A stretch of DNA of 64,000 bases from Pleurocapsa sp. PCC 7327 (GCF_000317025.1 NC_019689.1:3488024-3552023); one strand, 5' to 3'. Shown: positions 35,601 through 43,537, numbered from the stretch's first letter. The notes: generated by a model from the sequence alone, not told the origin. Numbers and translations: made by a program.

Positions 35601-37440
35601 AACTGCGATTTGCTATAATACAGTGCCTTTACCTGGTTCTGCTAACGTAACACCAAAGTTTCCAGCCCTATATTATCTGTTCCCAATAGCAGAACACGCT
35701 CATGATGGACAGATTTCATCTACAGCAACTACTGCTGGAGCAACTGCTGTTATTCAACCCAGTACTGAGCCTTATATTGCTGACACTTACATATTTGACC
35801 GCACTAATAGTAAAGGAGTTAACTGGAACTCTACTAACGACTTTTATAAAGTTGTGGGCGACACAGATAGTAATGGCAGAGAAAATGGAACAGAAAATGG
35901 AATTGCCGCGATCGCTCTTCAACCAAAAGCTAGAACTGATTGGAAGCTACCCACAACAACAACAACTAACACGAATATTGACAACAAGATAGTTGATAAT
36001 GGAACCAACGTTTATGTGTCGTTACTAGATAAAAGTTTTTACAATGGTCGGGAATTAATGGGAGTAAGAACATTAGATCTCGACTTAAACCTGCTCCGCA
36101 ACAATACTTTGAATGGTGAGAGTTGGATTCCTAACAGTGGTATCGTCTATGCTTTCCGCGAAGATGCGGTGCGAGAAGATGCTATTGCTAGACCTAAAAA
36201 GAGTGATAAAACTTGGTCGGACTGCCATACAGAGTCAGAATTAACCGGACAAGCTGACTGTCAAATGAAAACAAGACTTGATAGTCCTCAAGACCCTCCC
36301 ATTAATGCGACAACTGGCGTAAGTACAAAACCTGTTGACTTTTTTGCCGACCCCTACCGCCGTCCTTTTGGATTTCGCCTTCGCAATGGAAGTGACTTGT
36401 CACGCAATGGCACCGAGCGCGGTTTATCCTTTGTTAGCGACAATCCTATTTATATTCAAGGTAATTTTAATCTGCATCAGGATAGCAGCGGCACCCTCCA
36501 AGAAGAGTTTACAGAACCTCTCAACGAAGATTGGAATAATTTCTACACCCGTGAAACTCTCAACACTAATTTTGCCAAGTCTACTACAGATCGATGGCGA
36601 GCGACAGAAGTAATCGGCGATGCCGTGACCATCTTGTCTAATAACTTCTGCGACGGAACGGTTGAAAGTGGATTTAACGGTAATACTTCTACTAATGCTA
36701 GCGGCTACATCTTTGACACCAACCCTAATCCTACTGTTAGTGGTTGTCCCGCAAGCACTGAACAACCTTCTTCTTATCTCAACAGCCCTATGTATCAGCA
36801 AAGTAATGCTGTTGGATGGGAGCGGGAAGATGGAAGCACTAATGTCAATTTGCCAATCAAAATAGATCGAAATGGAACAGTTCGCTACTGTAGCTCTACC
36901 GCCAATTGCAATAACAGAACATATAGCGATTATACTAACTACCGAACTTTACAAAATGGAAGAGTATTAGGTCGTGGAATTAATGGAACTCGCGTGAATA
37001 GCATTATCGTCAGCGGTCAAATTCCTACCAGAACCAATCAGTGGAATGGTGGCATTATTAACTTTCCTCGATTTCTAGAGTATTGGACGAGTAGAAGGTT
37101 ATTTATTGCGGGGGCTTTTATTCAGCTAAACTACAGCACTTATGCTACGGGTCCTTGGCAACACGAAAATAGCACTTGGGAACCCAGCACGAGTGCTGCT
37201 ACAAGTGGACCATGGAACTACTATAGTCCACCTATGCGGCGCTGGGGTTATGATGTCGCTCTACAGTACGCTCCTCCAGGACCCGTAGCCCAGCGTTTTA
37301 TTTCTACTGGTACTCCTCGAAGCGAAGTTTACCAAGAACGACCGGCAGACGACCCCTATATTAAGCAATTGCGCTGTGCCACAGTAACCGTAAGTGGCAA
37401 TACTCAGAAAGTCGATAAAAACGCGACAGACTGTAGTTAA
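32617..37440 (+). CDS. hpsA: HpsA, giant pilin-like surface/secretion protein
   Basis: 1607 residues. A basic cytoplasmic region (1-95) leads to a prepilin-like segment at G96 (AGFVLPTIALLLLILSLV), then a large exported domain. It matches HpsA, which opens the hormogonium-polysaccharide secretion cluster of Nostoc. Several D-x-D-x-D/N-G loops (DMDSDGSQE, DINGNGTIE, DADGDGNTQ, DTDSNGREN) may bind calcium. Cysteines are frequent near the C-terminus. It leads a five-gene plus-strand cluster with four pseudopilins. Base use looks more AT-rich than in the flanking housekeeping genes. Confidence 0.88.
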   Translation: MSGQKRGKPLQKRLFQNSFRETGKSIKQLVQNLLMRFFRSLMALLMAPMSLLKTEKRTKQPSDGSFASNRRPDFLLHRGLRSLPLFSRRPSFSNAGFVLPTIALLLLILSLVVSSMLFRTTQQAQQVIGSAESQKIYNAATPAIERAKAKLEYLFETDQRITVGVPSEGKLESMMRNVNDTTNGILALPTDPYTLPGETRLNLDGDPNTVENAWYYTTDMDSDGSQEVIAYSIMMKTEADINGNGTIETSENIKNIVDQSGKTADEIKAKNFLTRSGPLTIQTGLASTDCQIPALKLAKGWEAINSASVRKNFQIDAVVANASTTNKSVAALELQQDRQMDRGNKWAAWFRDDIDFSNPPPFTWNGAMHSEGSIYFGQNNNQIKFYLVSSPYSCLYNQDASEITINQLRDLDDADGDGNTQEITFQGQAIAGTTSSNTNGIMLVDLFPGAGKKPADVSGHSDVQLTSTTDSVENSPVPYTYSLNPIAIFTEDKSQSRYSADPTNVSSRVNTWNNSSLNKRIVNKSERKPYLDDTYRADNRWGPKPRYKPLDRDPTNQTQTTASNYGKTIQESVTGSKLYNELTGDTPDPNFPDEVGLDGYWERRARVQGLRIIVGQRLELGNPFGWSSNDPLYPPSNNTLTNKDIQRRTLRDNLAAVQATAVYHYKSVTTGYTDEPVTVLATTAHPGTLATKTNSTTFNRVPGSTNINTNFLVGEGTNGWEFTPVSSANLSSAAMVTALTNLARFAGDPDGAFPPKQEATGTIVHPYPYLTMWGDFSNLRRIVDTGGLSNFSALSTADKSTVYTAASMLGMLAYNLDNLQSYDYNVPANKNALFSTSATNDLDDALAILGDGNNSNGEVRYNAGTGRIEVYANGGTLISTFPSTSSLQEAYLLGVSNLATAYNPVGNRQLLQFLQLKEQVKRDRQYGFATSPTTSYTIPTISGFSGLSFPTGITKNSGTNLNIGCDYRNTTSGNNFFGFGDPTTQTSLNTFLRLSTAICYNTVPLPGSANVTPKFPALYYLFPIAEHAHDGQISSTATTAGATAVIQPSTEPYIADTYIFDRTNSKGVNWNSTNDFYKVVGDTDSNGRENGTENGIAAIALQPKARTDWKLPTTTTTNTNIDNKIVDNGTNVYVSLLDKSFYNGRELMGVRTLDLDLNLLRNNTLNGESWIPNSGIVYAFREDAVREDAIARPKKSDKTWSDCHTESELTGQADCQMKTRLDSPQDPPINATTGVSTKPVDFFADPYRRPFGFRLRNGSDLSRNGTERGLSFVSDNPIYIQGNFNLHQDSSGTLQEEFTEPLNEDWNNFYTRETLNTNFAKSTTDRWRATEVIGDAVTILSNNFCDGTVESGFNGNTSTNASGYIFDTNPNPTVSGCPASTEQPSSYLNSPMYQQSNAVGWEREDGSTNVNLPIKIDRNGTVRYCSSTANCNNRTYSDYTNYRTLQNGRVLGRGINGTRVNSIIVSGQIPTRTNQWNGGIINFPRFLEYWTSRRLFIAGAFIQLNYSTYATGPWQHENSTWEPSTSAATSGPWNYYSPPMRRWGYDVALQYAPPGPVAQRFISTGTPRSEVYQERPADDPYIKQLRCATVTVSGNTQKVDKNATDCS

Positions 37441-37470
37441 TAATACCAAGTTGCACTCAAAGAGATAACC

Positions 37471-37512
37471 TAGTGCGAGCGAGACGCTCGCGCAGGCATC
37501 TTGCCTGCACTA
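37471..37512. repeat. Double TAGTGC palindrome (three-way junction)
   Basis: An outer stem TAGT / ACTA holds two hairpins, GCGAGCG-AGA-CGCTCGC and GCAGGCA-TCT-TGCCTGC. It lies 30 bp after the hpsA stop in the spacer before hpsB, and could slow decay or lower transcription of the downstream genes. Confidence 0.65.
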
Positions 37513-37644
37513 CTAGCAAAATCTTTACACATTTAGAAGATAACTAAAATAGAAGATAACTAAAAACTGAAAATTATAAATCAATCAAGCAAAAACCATA
37601 ACCTAGTCTTTAATTTCCAATTCCATTCGTCGGAGAAGATTCAG

Positions 37645-38340
37645 ATGGCATTCATGCAATCTCAGAAACTAGAACGCCGCAGTTATAGCCTCTTACCGAA
37701 ATTAATAAAATCGATCGACGTTAGAGCCTCCGACAAGGGACTAACCATGATGGAAGTCTTAGTAGGAATTTTAGTTTCTAGCATTGTTGTCGGTGTCTTT
37801 GCACCTGTCTGGCTAACTATTGCTGCCACCCGCATTCAACATTTTAGAGCCGAACAAGCGATGAATCTGGCTCAGAGCGAGATCGATCGCGCTCAGGTTA
37901 ATATTATGCGGGGAGTCAAAGCAACGGATACAGATAAAGTACCGCCTCAAGCAACCAGCGTCACTAATCTGTCAGATGTTGGTAGACCAACAGCAACTGT
38001 AACAAGTTACTCTGCTTTAACAGCTACAAAGGCTTTAGAAGTAGATGTTAACAATGATGGTAAACCCGACTTTCTCGTCCAGCTTTTTCGAGATGGTGGA
38101 CAAACTTTTAATAGCGGTGTTTCCCAAGACGAATTCTCCTTATTTAGAATGGGGGTTCGCGTTTATTCCATTGTGGCTAAAGATAATTTAAGTAATCTGG
38201 AAACGCAACGCGCTTCTTTAGGTTTTACGCAAGGGCTAAAAGAGCAGGCAACTCACCCTTTAGCCGTTCTTTACGCTGAAATAGTTCGTAGCGACACGAA
38301 AAAATCTCTTGACGAATATAAGGAGTATTTAGCTCCTTAA
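37645..38340 (+). CDS. hpsB: Pseudopilin HpsB
   Basis: 231 residues. The type IV prepilin motif is G^LTMMEVLVGILVSSIV with Glu at +5, so it is cleaved by PilD after a 30-odd residue polar leader. The exported part has DVNNDGKPDFLVQLFRDGG, a possible calcium loop. Length and order after hpsA fit HpsB. Minor pseudopilins of this type are needed for hormogonium polysaccharide export in Nostoc. hpsC follows 30 bp later. Confidence 0.85.
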   Translation: MAFMQSQKLERRSYSLLPKLIKSIDVRASDKGLTMMEVLVGILVSSIVVGVFAPVWLTIAATRIQHFRAEQAMNLAQSEIDRAQVNIMRGVKATDTDKVPPQATSVTNLSDVGRPTATVTSYSALTATKALEVDVNNDGKPDFLVQLFRDGGQTFNSGVSQDEFSLFRMGVRVYSIVAKDNLSNLETQRASLGFTQGLKEQATHPLAVLYAEIVRSDTKKSLDEYKEYLAP

Positions 38341-38370
38341 AAGTCTTCACTTTAAATTTGAGAGGACAAC

Positions 38371-39339
38371 ATGAGCTTACGCTTTCATAACGCAAGTGTC
38401 AATCAATTAGGACGATTGTTCCACAAAAGTAAAACGGCTGGTTTTACTCTAATTGAGCTTTTGATGGTCAGCATCTTGGGCAGCATAGTTGTTTCAGGTC
38501 TGCTGTGGGTAATGAACGATATGCTTAGAGAAAACCAGCGCGAACTTGCTCTTAGCTCAACTCAGCAGGATATGAAGAGAGCATTAGCATTTATTGAGGA
38601 AGATTTGCGCGAAGCCGTTTATACCTACGATGGCAATGGCTTGAATAGCATACTTTCTTATTTACCTTTTAGCAGTACTTCTACTGACACAATACCCATT
38701 ATTGCTTTCTGGAAAGTAGAGCCAGTTCCCTATTCTGCAAGTGGAAGTCTTCCAAATTGCAGTACAATCTCTACCTCAAAAAAAAATGAGTGTGAGGCGC
38801 TAAAAATAGAACGCCGCGCTTATACACTGGTCATGTATTTGCTATCTACTACGGATTCTAATCCTAAAACGTGGGAGGGCAAGTCTAGGATTCTTCGCTA
38901 TCAGCTACGCAAGTATGGTGATTTAAGTACCCTGACGCGCAATCCAGGTTATGCTGACCCCAGACTAGATAGTACTTTTACAAGCTGGCCTAGGGATATC
39001 GATAATAATAATGCTCAAGCTCCAGGCACAATATCAAGCACTACTATTCCTCTAGTCGATTTCGTCGCCTTACCCACTGACTCTAATATAACTCTCCCTG
39101 CTTGCCCTGCTGGCGATAGTCAATATACCTATCAACGCACCCCTACTGATAGTAGTAAATCTAAAAGCTTTTTTGCCTGTGTTGGGACTAATCAAAATGA
39201 TACCGCTAACCAAGATATCATTCTCTTCTTAACAGGGAATGCTAATGGTAATGCAGGATTAGATAAAGAGGAATTACTCGCTCCTTTAAAAGCTCAAGTC
39301 ATTAGTCGTGGCGTTATTGAAAAAATCGTAAAAGAATGA
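38371..39339 (+). CDS. hpsC: Pseudopilin HpsC
   Basis: 322 residues. Prepilin motif G^FTLIELLMVSILGSIVV with Glu at +5. The long exported portion contains a DDMLREN-like helix followed by cysteines (CSTISTSKKNEC, CPAG, CVGTN) that could form disulfides. It resembles GspJ/PulJ-type minor pseudopilins and HpsC. The stop codon overlaps the next start (ATGA, 39336-39339), a sign of translational coupling. Confidence 0.85.
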   Translation: MSLRFHNASVNQLGRLFHKSKTAGFTLIELLMVSILGSIVVSGLLWVMNDMLRENQRELALSSTQQDMKRALAFIEEDLREAVYTYDGNGLNSILSYLPFSSTSTDTIPIIAFWKVEPVPYSASGSLPNCSTISTSKKNECEALKIERRAYTLVMYLLSTTDSNPKTWEGKSRILRYQLRKYGDLSTLTRNPGYADPRLDSTFTSWPRDIDNNNAQAPGTISSTTIPLVDFVALPTDSNITLPACPAGDSQYTYQRTPTDSSKSKSFFACVGTNQNDTANQDIILFLTGNANGNAGLDKEELLAPLKAQVISRGVIEKIVKE

Positions 39340-39887
39340 AAAAAAATTTATATGTATATCAGTCTAAAGCTGGCTATACACTGATAGAAATCTTAGTTGT
39401 TATTATTATCGCTGGTGTTTTAGCTGCGATCGCGGCTCCTAGCTGGGTGGCTTTCATCGAACGTCAGCGTCTTAACGAGGCTAACAATCAAGTTTACCAG
39501 GCAATTCGTCAAGCTCAAAGTCAAGCCCAAAAGGAGAAAGAAACTTGGCAAGTAAGCTTGAAAGAGGAAAGTGGAGTTGCTAAGTTAGCAGTTCATTCAG
39601 CTAAGGTTACAAGCCCTTCTTGGAAGGAATTTCCTCAATCTATTCGGATCGACACTACTAAAACCAATTTATTAGAAACTTCTACATCAAGTGGTATTTA
39701 TAGAATTCGATTCAATTATAAGGGTTGTCCCGTTAATGCTACGACAGATACCTGTATCAATACTACTCTGACAGTACCTCAACGAATAACTTTATTGAAT
39801 CAAAATGGGGGAAATCCAAGACGCTGTATTATTATTTCTACTCAACTAGGAGCAATTAGAAGTAGTCAAGATACAAATTGCAATTAA
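39336..39887 (+). CDS. GspH/FimT-type pseudopilin, first of tandem pair
   Basis: 183 residues. Prepilin motif G^YTLIEILVVIIIAGVLA with Glu at +5, then APSWVAFIERQRLNEANNQV and a GspH/FimT-like globular domain with a conserved cysteine set (GCPVNATTDTC, RRCIIISTQLGAIRS). ATGA overlap with hpsC. It is clearly homologous to the next gene along its whole length, so the pair arose by tandem duplication. In Nostoc the corresponding position holds hpsD; I leave the symbol open. Confidence 0.85.
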   Translation: MKKNLYVYQSKAGYTLIEILVVIIIAGVLAAIAAPSWVAFIERQRLNEANNQVYQAIRQAQSQAQKEKETWQVSLKEESGVAKLAVHSAKVTSPSWKEFPQSIRIDTTKTNLLETSTSSGIYRIRFNYKGCPVNATTDTCINTTLTVPQRITLLNQNGGNPRRCIIISTQLGAIRSSQDTNCN

Positions 39888-39942
39888 AGGCAATAAAATA
39901 TAGTAGTCTAATACTATTGTGCTTTTTTTTGCTAAATTTTAG

Positions 39943-40512
39943 ATGAAAAATTACCAAAAAAGTTATAATTCTATTCAAGGATTCTCTTTACTGGAGATTT
40001 TAGTAGTAGTTATTATAGTTGGTATCCTAAGCGCGATCGCGGCTCCTAGTTGGATCGCTTTTTTCAATCGCCAGCAACTCAATGCCTCTAATAATCAAGT
40101 CTACCAAGCAATGCGGCAAGCGCAAAGTAAAGCGCAACAAGAGAAAGAAACTTGGCAAGCAAGTTTTCAAGAACAGGGCAGAGTCGTTCGGTGGGCGGTA
40201 CATAGAGCTAGTCTTCCTACTGCGCAAATTTCTTGGCAGGATTTTTCCAATTCAATTCAGATCGACTCCGAATCTAACTTACCTAGAGCAGGGGGGATAT
40301 TTCGCATTCGCTTCAATCACAAAGGTTGCCCAGTCTACAATCCGCAAGACACCTGTACTAATACAACCATTCGTACCAAAGGGCGCTTGACTTTATCCCT
40401 AAAAAATGGTAGTGGAACAAAACGCTGCGTTATTGTTTCTACCCTTTTAGGCGCATTGCGATCGGCGCAAGAGCAACCTACTCCTGACGATAAGGGTAGA
40501 TATTGCTATTAA
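39943..40512 (+). CDS. GspH/FimT-type pseudopilin, second of tandem pair
   Basis: 189 residues. Prepilin motif G^FSLLEILVVVIIVGILS with Glu at +5. Shared blocks with the previous protein include AIAAPSW, NNQVYQA, QAQKEKETWQ-like and FRIRFNHKGCPV/RIRFNYKGCPV. Divergence is greatest in the middle, suggesting different partner contacts. It closes the hps-type cluster and is followed directly by repeat copy D. The glycosyltransferase genes hpsEFG of Nostoc are not next to it. Confidence 0.85.
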   Translation: MKNYQKSYNSIQGFSLLEILVVVIIVGILSAIAAPSWIAFFNRQQLNASNNQVYQAMRQAQSKAQQEKETWQASFQEQGRVVRWAVHRASLPTAQISWQDFSNSIQIDSESNLPRAGGIFRIRFNHKGCPVYNPQDTCTNTTIRTKGRLTLSLKNGSGTKRCVIVSTLLGALRSAQEQPTPDDKGRYCY

Positions 40513-40514
40513 TC

Positions 40515-40690
40515 TGACAGGTTGTCCCAAAAGTAGAGAATGTGCAAGGTACTCTGCCGTGAGACGGTGGAGTCTGAAAAGTACTTCGTCATGTCATGTT
40601 GAGCGTAGCGATCGCGAAGCGAAACATATAAATATACTAACTCCAAATAGAGATTCTTCGTTACGTTCTCCTGCACTGGGAATGTCAGGT
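40515..40690. repeat. MITE-like palindromic repeat, copy D
   Basis: Left end GACAGGTTGTCCCAAAAGTA, then an extra segment absent from copies A, B and E (GTGCAAGGTACTCTGCCGTG), core TCATGTTGAGCGTAGCGATC then GCGAAGCGAAACAT, and the ACTAACTCCAAATAGAGATT module shared with copy A. It lies 2 bp after the last pseudopilin gene. Confidence 0.75.
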
Positions 40691-40723
40691 CAGTCAGCGA
40701 TTCAAACGCTGCCTCATATTTAA

Positions 40724-40802
40724 AGTCGTCTAAAGACGACTCGATCGGTATCTGAGTCCATTTCAAGGGACTTGGTATATGAGACGGGGAATAAATTCCC
40801 CG
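40724..40802. ncRNA. Three consecutive hairpins upstream of thrC (possible structured RNA or IS end)
   Basis: Stem 1 AGTCGTC-TAAA-GACGACT (40724-40741), stem 2 AGTCC / GGACT (40755-40772), stem 3 CGGGGAA-TAAA-TTCCCCG (40785-40802). Two have the same TAAA loop. The segment lies 150 bp before the thrC start. The minus-strand frames covering it match no family I know, so coding is unlikely. Nothing else is recognised in 40691-40950. Confidence 0.45.
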
Positions 40803-40950
40803 GCGGTTGATGCTTGATTTCTCTGTCTCTACTCTTGCCATCACACGATATTTTTCCTATACCCGACAAAATAAGTAGGGTATGTTTGACGGGGATTTTT
40901 GACTGTGATACTATCGAGCGAAGTTGACGGATGATAGAGAGACACCGACC

Positions 40951-42258
40951 ATGACCCAGGCAACCCAAACTCAAACCCCATCTACTTTTACTCCCACCTT
41001 CACCAAGCTAGTTTCTAAAGAAGGAGGAACCGAATACCCGCTTAAAGCTCTCCATATTTGTGAGGAAACCTTTGCGCCTCTAGAAGTGGCTTACGACTAC
41101 GACCTCATTCGCCGCCAAGTTAGTCGCGAAAGCATCCAAGCGGGACCAAACTCAATTTGGCGCTATCGGGCATTTCTCCCCGTCGCTACTGAAAATCCTA
41201 TTGACGTGGGAACTGGGATGACTCCCCTAGTCAAATCTCATCGCTTGGCGCGTCGCCTGGGTTTGAAGAATCTCTACATCAAAAATGATGCCGTCAATAT
41301 GCCTACCCTCAGCTTCAAGGATAGGGTAGTATCCGTTGCGCTGACTCGCGCCCGCGAACTAGGATTTACAACGGTTTCCTGTGCCAGTACGGGTAACTTA
41401 GCTAATTCTACTGCCGCGATCGCAGCTCATGCAGGATTAGATTGCTGCGTTTTCATCCCTGCGGATCTCGAAGCTGGAAAAGTCCTAGGCACTTTAATTT
41501 ACAATCCTACTGTCATGGCGGTTAAAGGCAATTACGACCAAGTAAACCGCCTGTGTTCGGAAGTGGGTAATACCTATGGATGGGGATTTGTCAACATCAA
41601 CTTGCGTCCCTACTATTCTGAAGGCTCAAAGACATTAGGATTTGAAGTTGCCGAACAGTTGGGATGGAAACTTCCGGATCATATCGTTGCGCCTCTCGCA
41701 TCTGGTTCTTTATACACCAAGATTTACAAGGGCTTCCAAGAGTTCGTTAAAGTTGGCTTAGTAGAAGATAAAAACGTTCGCTTTAGCGGCGCACAAGCAG
41801 AAGGATGTTCTCCCATCGCGCAAGCTTTCAGGGAAGAAAGAGACTTTGTTACGCCTGTCAAACCCAATACAATTGCCAAGTCTATTGCCATTGGCAACCC
41901 GGCTGACGGGATTTATGCACTAGAAATTGCGAGGAAGACAGGTGGTAATATTGAATCGGTTACTGATGCCGAAATTGTCGAAGGAATCAAGTTACTAGCC
42001 GAAACCGAAGGAATCTTCACCGAAACCGCAGGCGGTACGACTGTTGCAGTATTAAAGAAATTGGTAGAAGCCGGAAAAATCGACCCCGATGAAACTACAG
42101 TAGTTTATATTACGGGTAACGGACTCAAGACTCAGGAAGCCGTGCAGGGTTACATTGGCGAACCTCTAGTCATTGAGCCAAAATTAGATAGTTTCGAGCG
42201 TGCTTTAGAACGTTCTCGGACGCTAGAACGCCTTGAATGGCAACAAGTTTTGGTTTAG
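40951..42258 (+). CDS. thrC: Threonine synthase
   Basis: PLP enzyme converting O-phosphohomoserine to threonine. 435 residues from the ATG at 40951 (MTQATQTQTPSTFTPTFTKL); a TTG 27 bp upstream is open but unneeded. The PLP lysine is in PTLSFKDRVVSVAL, with the phosphate-binding loop ASTGNLANSTAAIAAHAG. The C-terminal sections EGIFTETAGGTTVAVLKKL and TVVYITGNGLKTQE fit the family. A MoaD-like gene follows 90 bp later and probably shares the transcript. Confidence 0.95.
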   Translation: MTQATQTQTPSTFTPTFTKLVSKEGGTEYPLKALHICEETFAPLEVAYDYDLIRRQVSRESIQAGPNSIWRYRAFLPVATENPIDVGTGMTPLVKSHRLARRLGLKNLYIKNDAVNMPTLSFKDRVVSVALTRARELGFTTVSCASTGNLANSTAAIAAHAGLDCCVFIPADLEAGKVLGTLIYNPTVMAVKGNYDQVNRLCSEVGNTYGWGFVNINLRPYYSEGSKTLGFEVAEQLGWKLPDHIVAPLASGSLYTKIYKGFQEFVKVGLVEDKNVRFSGAQAEGCSPIAQAFREERDFVTPVKPNTIAKSIAIGNPADGIYALEIARKTGGNIESVTDAEIVEGIKLLAETEGIFTETAGGTTVAVLKKLVEAGKIDPDETTVVYITGNGLKTQEAVQGYIGEPLVIEPKLDSFERALERSRTLERLEWQQVLV

Positions 42259-42265
42259 TTATTGG

Positions 42266-42302
42266 TTAGTAGTTAGTGGATAGTTTTTCTACTAACTACT
42301 AA
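42266..42302. repeat. 12-bp perfect inverted repeat in the thrC-moaD spacer
   Basis: TTAGTAGTTAGT and ACTAACTACTAA with a 13-nt spacer. It is built from GTTAGTAG-type units also found at 29675 and 55255. It could attenuate read-through from thrC, but lacks a T-run. Confidence 0.55.
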
Positions 42303-42348
42303 CTATTAACGACTAACTACTCATCTGTGATAACTAATAACTGAATTT

Positions 42349-42624
42349 ATGGCTGTAAAAGTTTTAATTCCTACTCCACTGCAAAAATTCACTAGCGATC
42401 GCGCGACAATTGAATGTACCGGAACTACCGTGAGCGAATTAATTGACTCGCTAGAACACAACTGTCCCGGTATCAAAGCTCGTTTGTGCGATGAAGAAGG
42501 CAAGCTGCGCCGCTTCTTGAACTTCTACGTCAACAGCGAGGATATTCGCTTTTTAGATGGAGCCGAAACTCCGCTCAAAGATGGAGATGAGGTGAGTATC
42601 GTTCCTGCCGTTGCTGGCGGTTAG
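42349..42624 (+). CDS. MoaD/ThiS-family sulfur carrier protein
   Basis: 91 residues with a ubiquitin-like fold and the obligatory C-terminal diglycine (VPAVAGG), which would be adenylated and thiocarboxylated to carry sulfur. MoaD-type features are [28 protein letters not shown] and [20 protein letters not shown]. It resembles CysO more than classical MoaD. Its place behind thrC suggests a role in sulfur-amino-acid or cofactor synthesis; see findings. Molybdopterin genes are not nearby. Confidence 0.85.
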   Translation: MAVKVLIPTPLQKFTSDRATIECTGTTVSELIDSLEHNCPGIKARLCDEEGKLRRFLNFYVNSEDIRFLDGAETPLKDGDEVSIVPAVAGG

Positions 42625-42634
42625 AGCCAATCAA

Positions 42635-43537
42635 TTACTCTTCGAGCAATTTAAGAAATTTGCGAATTAAACCAATTGTCACCCCAGGTAATTCAAGCTG
42701 GGGTGTCAATCCTACTTCATCCAATTCCAGAAAGACCTTAACAGCTTCTGGATTGAGAGCAGCTAGACGCTTTCCGATTTCGGGACCCGTAAACTGAGAT
42801 TTGCGACCCCAAATTATGGCAGTAGGAGTCTTTAGCTGAGTGATGTATTTTGAGAGATCGAAACACAAATCGCCCCGGACAAAAGAGAGGGCAGCATATT
42901 CTGCGTTAGGTTGTTGGGCAGATTTGAGATAAGCCTTGACAATTTCTGGATAAACGCGATCGCGAGCGGCAAATTGGTTATTTTTAAGAAAGTTCTCTAT
43001 CCCGCCTTCTGTCGCTACACCAGCACTATAGAGGAATTTATCTAGAAAAGGGACTTTGACGATCTGAGCAAAGATACTGCGAGTATAATCTTCTCCGAAG
43101 TCGGATAACCCGGCTGGAGTAGTCAGAATCAAGGACTTGAATAAGTCCGGGCGAGCGATCGCGGCGCGAATGGTAAACGCTGCCGTCAGAGATGAGGCTA
43201 TAACTGGTGTAGGACTATCGCAAGTTTTCTCGATAAACTCGATAATCGTGCGAATATAATCTTCAGGTAGATAATTGCGTTCGGGATGTTCGGAACGACC
43301 CCAACCAATTAAATCTGGTGCTAATACGCGATAGTCGCTAGCAAAAGCTGGATAAACTTTTGACCATTCATAGGCAGAAGATCCACCACCGAAGCCATGT
43401 AAGAAAATTAGAGTCGGGAGATTTTCGCTGTCAGGTTTATCTTCCTCTCGCCAAGGTGGTTTGGTTGGCGTATAGTACACCATAGTTCCGAGAGAAGTGA
43501 CGACCGATTGTCTTTCTACGCCAATAGGTTCGAGCAT
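42635..43537 (-). CDS. Alpha/beta-hydrolase fold protein, catalytic His apparently missing
   Basis: 300 residues. Oxyanion-hole motif IFLHGFGGGSSAYEWSKVYP and the nucleophile elbow region PVIASSLTAAFTIRAAIARP are present, and WGRKSQF replaces the usual acid turn. Where family members have a GHxPxxExP-like segment with the catalytic histidine, this protein reads VGLTPQLELPG. Either another His serves or the fold acts non-catalytically. Substrate unknown. It converges on the MoaD gene, with an 10-bp spacer, and is divergent from the ketosynthase gene. Confidence 0.75.
   Translation of the reverse strand: MLEPIGVERQSVVTSLGTMVYYTPTKPPWREEDKPDSENLPTLIFLHGFGGGSSAYEWSKVYPAFASDYRVLAPDLIGWGRSEHPERNYLPEDYIRTIIEFIEKTCDSPTPVIASSLTAAFTIRAAIARPDLFKSLILTTPAGLSDFGEDYTRSIFAQIVKVPFLDKFLYSAGVATEGGIENFLKNNQFAARDRVYPEIVKAYLKSAQQPNAEYAALSFVRGDLCFDLSKYITQLKTPTAIIWGRKSQFTGPEIGKRLAALNPEAVKVFLELDEVGLTPQLELPGVTIGLIRKFLKLLEE

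Noticed and set aside
40509-40844. 111-residue minus-strand ORF in the spacer before thrC
   Set aside because: It runs through repeat copy D and the hairpin trio and resembles no family I know; likely chance reading of repeats.
40924-40950. TTG-start extension of thrC
   Set aside because: ATG at 40951 gives the natural N-terminus; the extension has no family resemblance.
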